Positions 62,560-64,000 of a DNA stretch of 64,000 nt are shown piece by piece; position 1 is the first letter of the stretch, and each line of letters begins with the position of its first letter. Location of the stretch: assembly GCF_025717605.1 (NCBI RefSeq), contig NZ_JAJIRQ010000008.1:186001-250000 (forward strand). The letters run 5' to 3'. A program made the translations under genes and the position numbers. This DNA is from Paucibacter sp. TC2R-5 (GTDB taxonomy: Bacteria; Pseudomonadota; Gammaproteobacteria; Burkholderiales; Burkholderiaceae_C). A model generated the notes under the pieces. It saw nothing but the letters and a program-made list of their open reading frames with translations, was not told where the DNA came from and did not search any database.

Positions 62560-63453
62560 TCAGGGAAGCAACTCATTGAGCCGCGCCGAACTGCGCGCAT
62601 TGATCACCACCGTGTGGGCTGTCTTGTCTTGAATCGCCTGGCGGTTGCTGTCCCAAATCAGCTGCACAAAGCCGGTGCCGCCGGTGGCCAGGCCCGCCGC
62701 ATAGCCGCCGAAGCGCTTGAACAGGATCAAGGGCGTGAGATGCTTGCCCGTCAACTCAATCACTTGCAAGCCCATGATCCGCTTACCCGGGGTCTGACCC
62801 GGCCAGACAATCGGCAGCAAGGTGAAATACACCGCCGCCCAAAAATAACTCAGGCCAATCTTGTCGGCCCAGTAGTTGAGTTCGTCCTGCACCGCATAAA
62901 AGGCCGGCGCACGGGCACGTTCGAGCTGAGCTTCCAAGCGCTCGATGCGCTCGGCCTGCGCTTTTTTCAGGGCCTCCAGCTTTGCATGCTGCTTGGCATC
63001 CTGTTGAGCGCTCGGCCCCGCCTCGTCCAAGTCTTGCAGTCCAGAGGCAGCCGCGCTCAGACTGTGCACTGTCCCGTCTTGCGGCTCTTCCAGCTGGCCC
63101 GCGCTTTGCCAAGCCTGCACCAGCCCACCCACAGCAAACACGGCCACCAGGGCCCAGGCCCAGGGGCTCGCTTGCTGCGCTGTCTTGCGGCCAAACCAAC
63201 GCGACCGGCCAAACACTTCCGGTCTATACCGACGCACCCACAGCCAGAGCGCCAAGCCGGCCGCCAGCAGCAACCAAAAATTCCCCAGCTTGTTGGCCAT
63301 GGCGAGCAAGGCCATGTCCGCAGCCATGGCAAACAGGCGCTGACGCGGCTTGGCCAGCGGCAGCCCGAGCAAGGCCGGCGCGACGTTCAAATCATCCGGC
63401 GTCACCCAGGCTCGCGGGTCAAATTTCGGGGCGGCATTTGCGGTTGCGGGCAT
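62560..63453 (-). CDS. RDD family membrane protein
   Basis: 297 residues. Hydrophobic segments: RLFAMAADMALLAMANKL (RDD helix 1 with Arg-Asp-like start), LWLLLAAGLALWLWV, ALVAVFAVGGLVQAW, and WAAVYFTLLPIVWPGQTPGKR (the second conserved RDD motif TPGKRIMGLQV). Between the helices is a charged coiled-coil loop (AKLEALKKAQAERIERLEAQ). RDD proteins are of unknown function, some with transport roles. Start ATG 63453. Confidence 0.8.
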   Translation of the reverse strand: MPATANAAPKFDPRAWVTPDDLNVAPALLGLPLAKPRQRLFAMAADMALLAMANKLGNFWLLLAAGLALWLWVRRYRPEVFGRSRWFGRKTAQQASPWAWALVAVFAVGGLVQAWQSAGQLEEPQDGTVHSLSAAASGLQDLDEAGPSAQQDAKQHAKLEALKKAQAERIERLEAQLERARAPAFYAVQDELNYWADKIGLSYFWAAVYFTLLPIVWPGQTPGKRIMGLQVIELTGKHLTPLILFKRFGGYAAGLATGGTGFVQLIWDSNRQAIQDKTAHTVVINARSSARLNELLP

Positions 63454-63621
63454 AGCGGAGGCGCTGCTCTGATCACTCGTCGGATGGTTTAAAAGGCTTG
63501 AAACTAGCGGCCTTAAGCCGTGCCATCTTAACGACAAGAACGTAACGCCCAAGGTCAACGACATACCCCGAAAGCCCCCCGACAAGTGCATACTGGGATC
63601 AAACGCCTTCCAACTCAGGCG

Positions 63622-64000
63622 ATGGAGTCCTCAACCATGACCCCACCACGCAACGCTGCTTTCAAGAAGAGCGCCCGGCCCCCTGCCATTTTGTCCAGGC
63701 CAATCAACCTGGCGCTGCAAGGCGGCGGCTCGCACGGCGCCTTCACCTGGGGCGTGCTGGATGCTTTGCTGGAAGATGGTCGCCTGCAACTTGAGGCGAT
63801 CAGCGCCACCAGTGCGGGCAGCTTGAATGCGGTGGCCCTGGCGGATGGACTGCGTAGAGGCGGTGTCGATGGGGCGCGCCAGGCTTTGACAGAACTGTGG
63901 CGTGCGGTCGCAGACGCCGGACGGATCAAGCACCTGCAGCCGCCCTGGTTGGACGCCTTCATGCAAGGGGTGCAGCATTCGGCCAAGCTGGAATGGTCGC
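63622..64000 (+). CDS. Patatin-like phospholipase (C-terminus beyond window)
   Basis: At least 126 residues, open at the window end. Oxyanion-hole motif LQGGGSHGAFTWGVLDALL and the nucleophile Ser in ISATSAGSLNAVAL (GxSxG with Ala in first Gly position) fit bacterial patatin-like phospholipases. The catalytic Asp would be off the window. Start ATG 63622 is preceded by CAGGCG; 63637 is an alternative. Divergent from the RDD gene. Confidence 0.85.
   Translation, partial: MESSTMTPPRNAAFKKSARPPAILSRPINLALQGGGSHGAFTWGVLDALLEDGRLQLEAISATSAGSLNAVALADGLRRGGVDGARQALTELWRAVADAGRIKHLQPPWLDAFMQGVQHSAKLEWS

Overview
The window looks like a chromosomal segment of a betaproteobacterium of the order Burkholderiales, probably close to the Rubrivivax/Roseateles/Paucibacter group. 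This rests on the moderately high GC, the rimP-nusA-infB and rbfA-truB-typA blocks, sulfite dehydrogenase SorAB, P4-type island architecture, and protein families typical of that order. No species call is possible from the sequence alone.

Layout. 1-3.0 kb: two tandem Cache-type membrane sensors (one cut by the window edge) and a GAP/LysE-like membrane protein. 3.2-7.2 kb: 3-hydroxybutyrate dehydrogenase, a periplasmic cupredoxin, exonuclease III, and the sulfite-oxidising pair sorA-sorB. 7.4-11.4 kb: a compact overlapping type IV minor-pilin operon ending in a very large PilX-position protein with beta-solenoid-like repeats. 11.3-18.3 kb, minus strand: RhlE helicase, Ogt, DusA, formate-THF ligase, a hydroxyisobutyryl-CoA hydrolase and a DMT transporter. 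18.3-26.9 kb, minus strand: the translation block rimP-nusA-infB // rbfA-truB-typA, with a terminator after infB and an apparent attenuator in the rimP leader. 27.2-31.9 kb: FabI, a large amino-acid decarboxylase, and an NfeD-SPFH pair, followed by tRNA-Ser(GGA).

32.0-48.2 kb is an integrated genomic island of about 16.2 kb. It is bounded by the 3' end of tRNA-Ser (attL) and a near-identical copy at 48.2 kb (attR). Its left end holds a P4-type tyrosine integrase; its right end holds a leftward operon with overlapping genes (AlpA-like regulator, two small proteins, primase/helicase-like replication protein) preceded by two strong tandem terminators. Matching 10-bp repeats at both ends look like integrase arm sites. 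The cargo is a serine recombinase, a BlaI/BlaR1-like regulatory pair with clear operators and a serine (S12) hydrolase, and a tightly coupled four-gene cassette: outer-membrane SphA-like protein, HupE/UreJ-like membrane protein, membrane-anchored parvulin, and a DUF3604 lipoprotein of PHP-hydrolase type. The cassette's job is unknown and it is the best candidate for an undescribed system. A decayed copy of the start of its last gene lies just downstream.

48.4-64 kb returns to housekeeping and signalling genes: PBP1A, a KAS III-like enzyme, a phosphoesterase, a Ser/Thr kinase-universal stress protein fusion, a Cys-cluster protein, a TPR lipoprotein, a voltage-gated K+ channel with a C-terminal zinc ribbon, two orphan substrate-binding proteins (one 4 bp from a HAMP-PAS-GGDEF diguanylate cyclase), an RDD protein and the start of a patatin-like phospholipase. 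No CRISPR array, rRNA or recognisable insertion sequence was seen.
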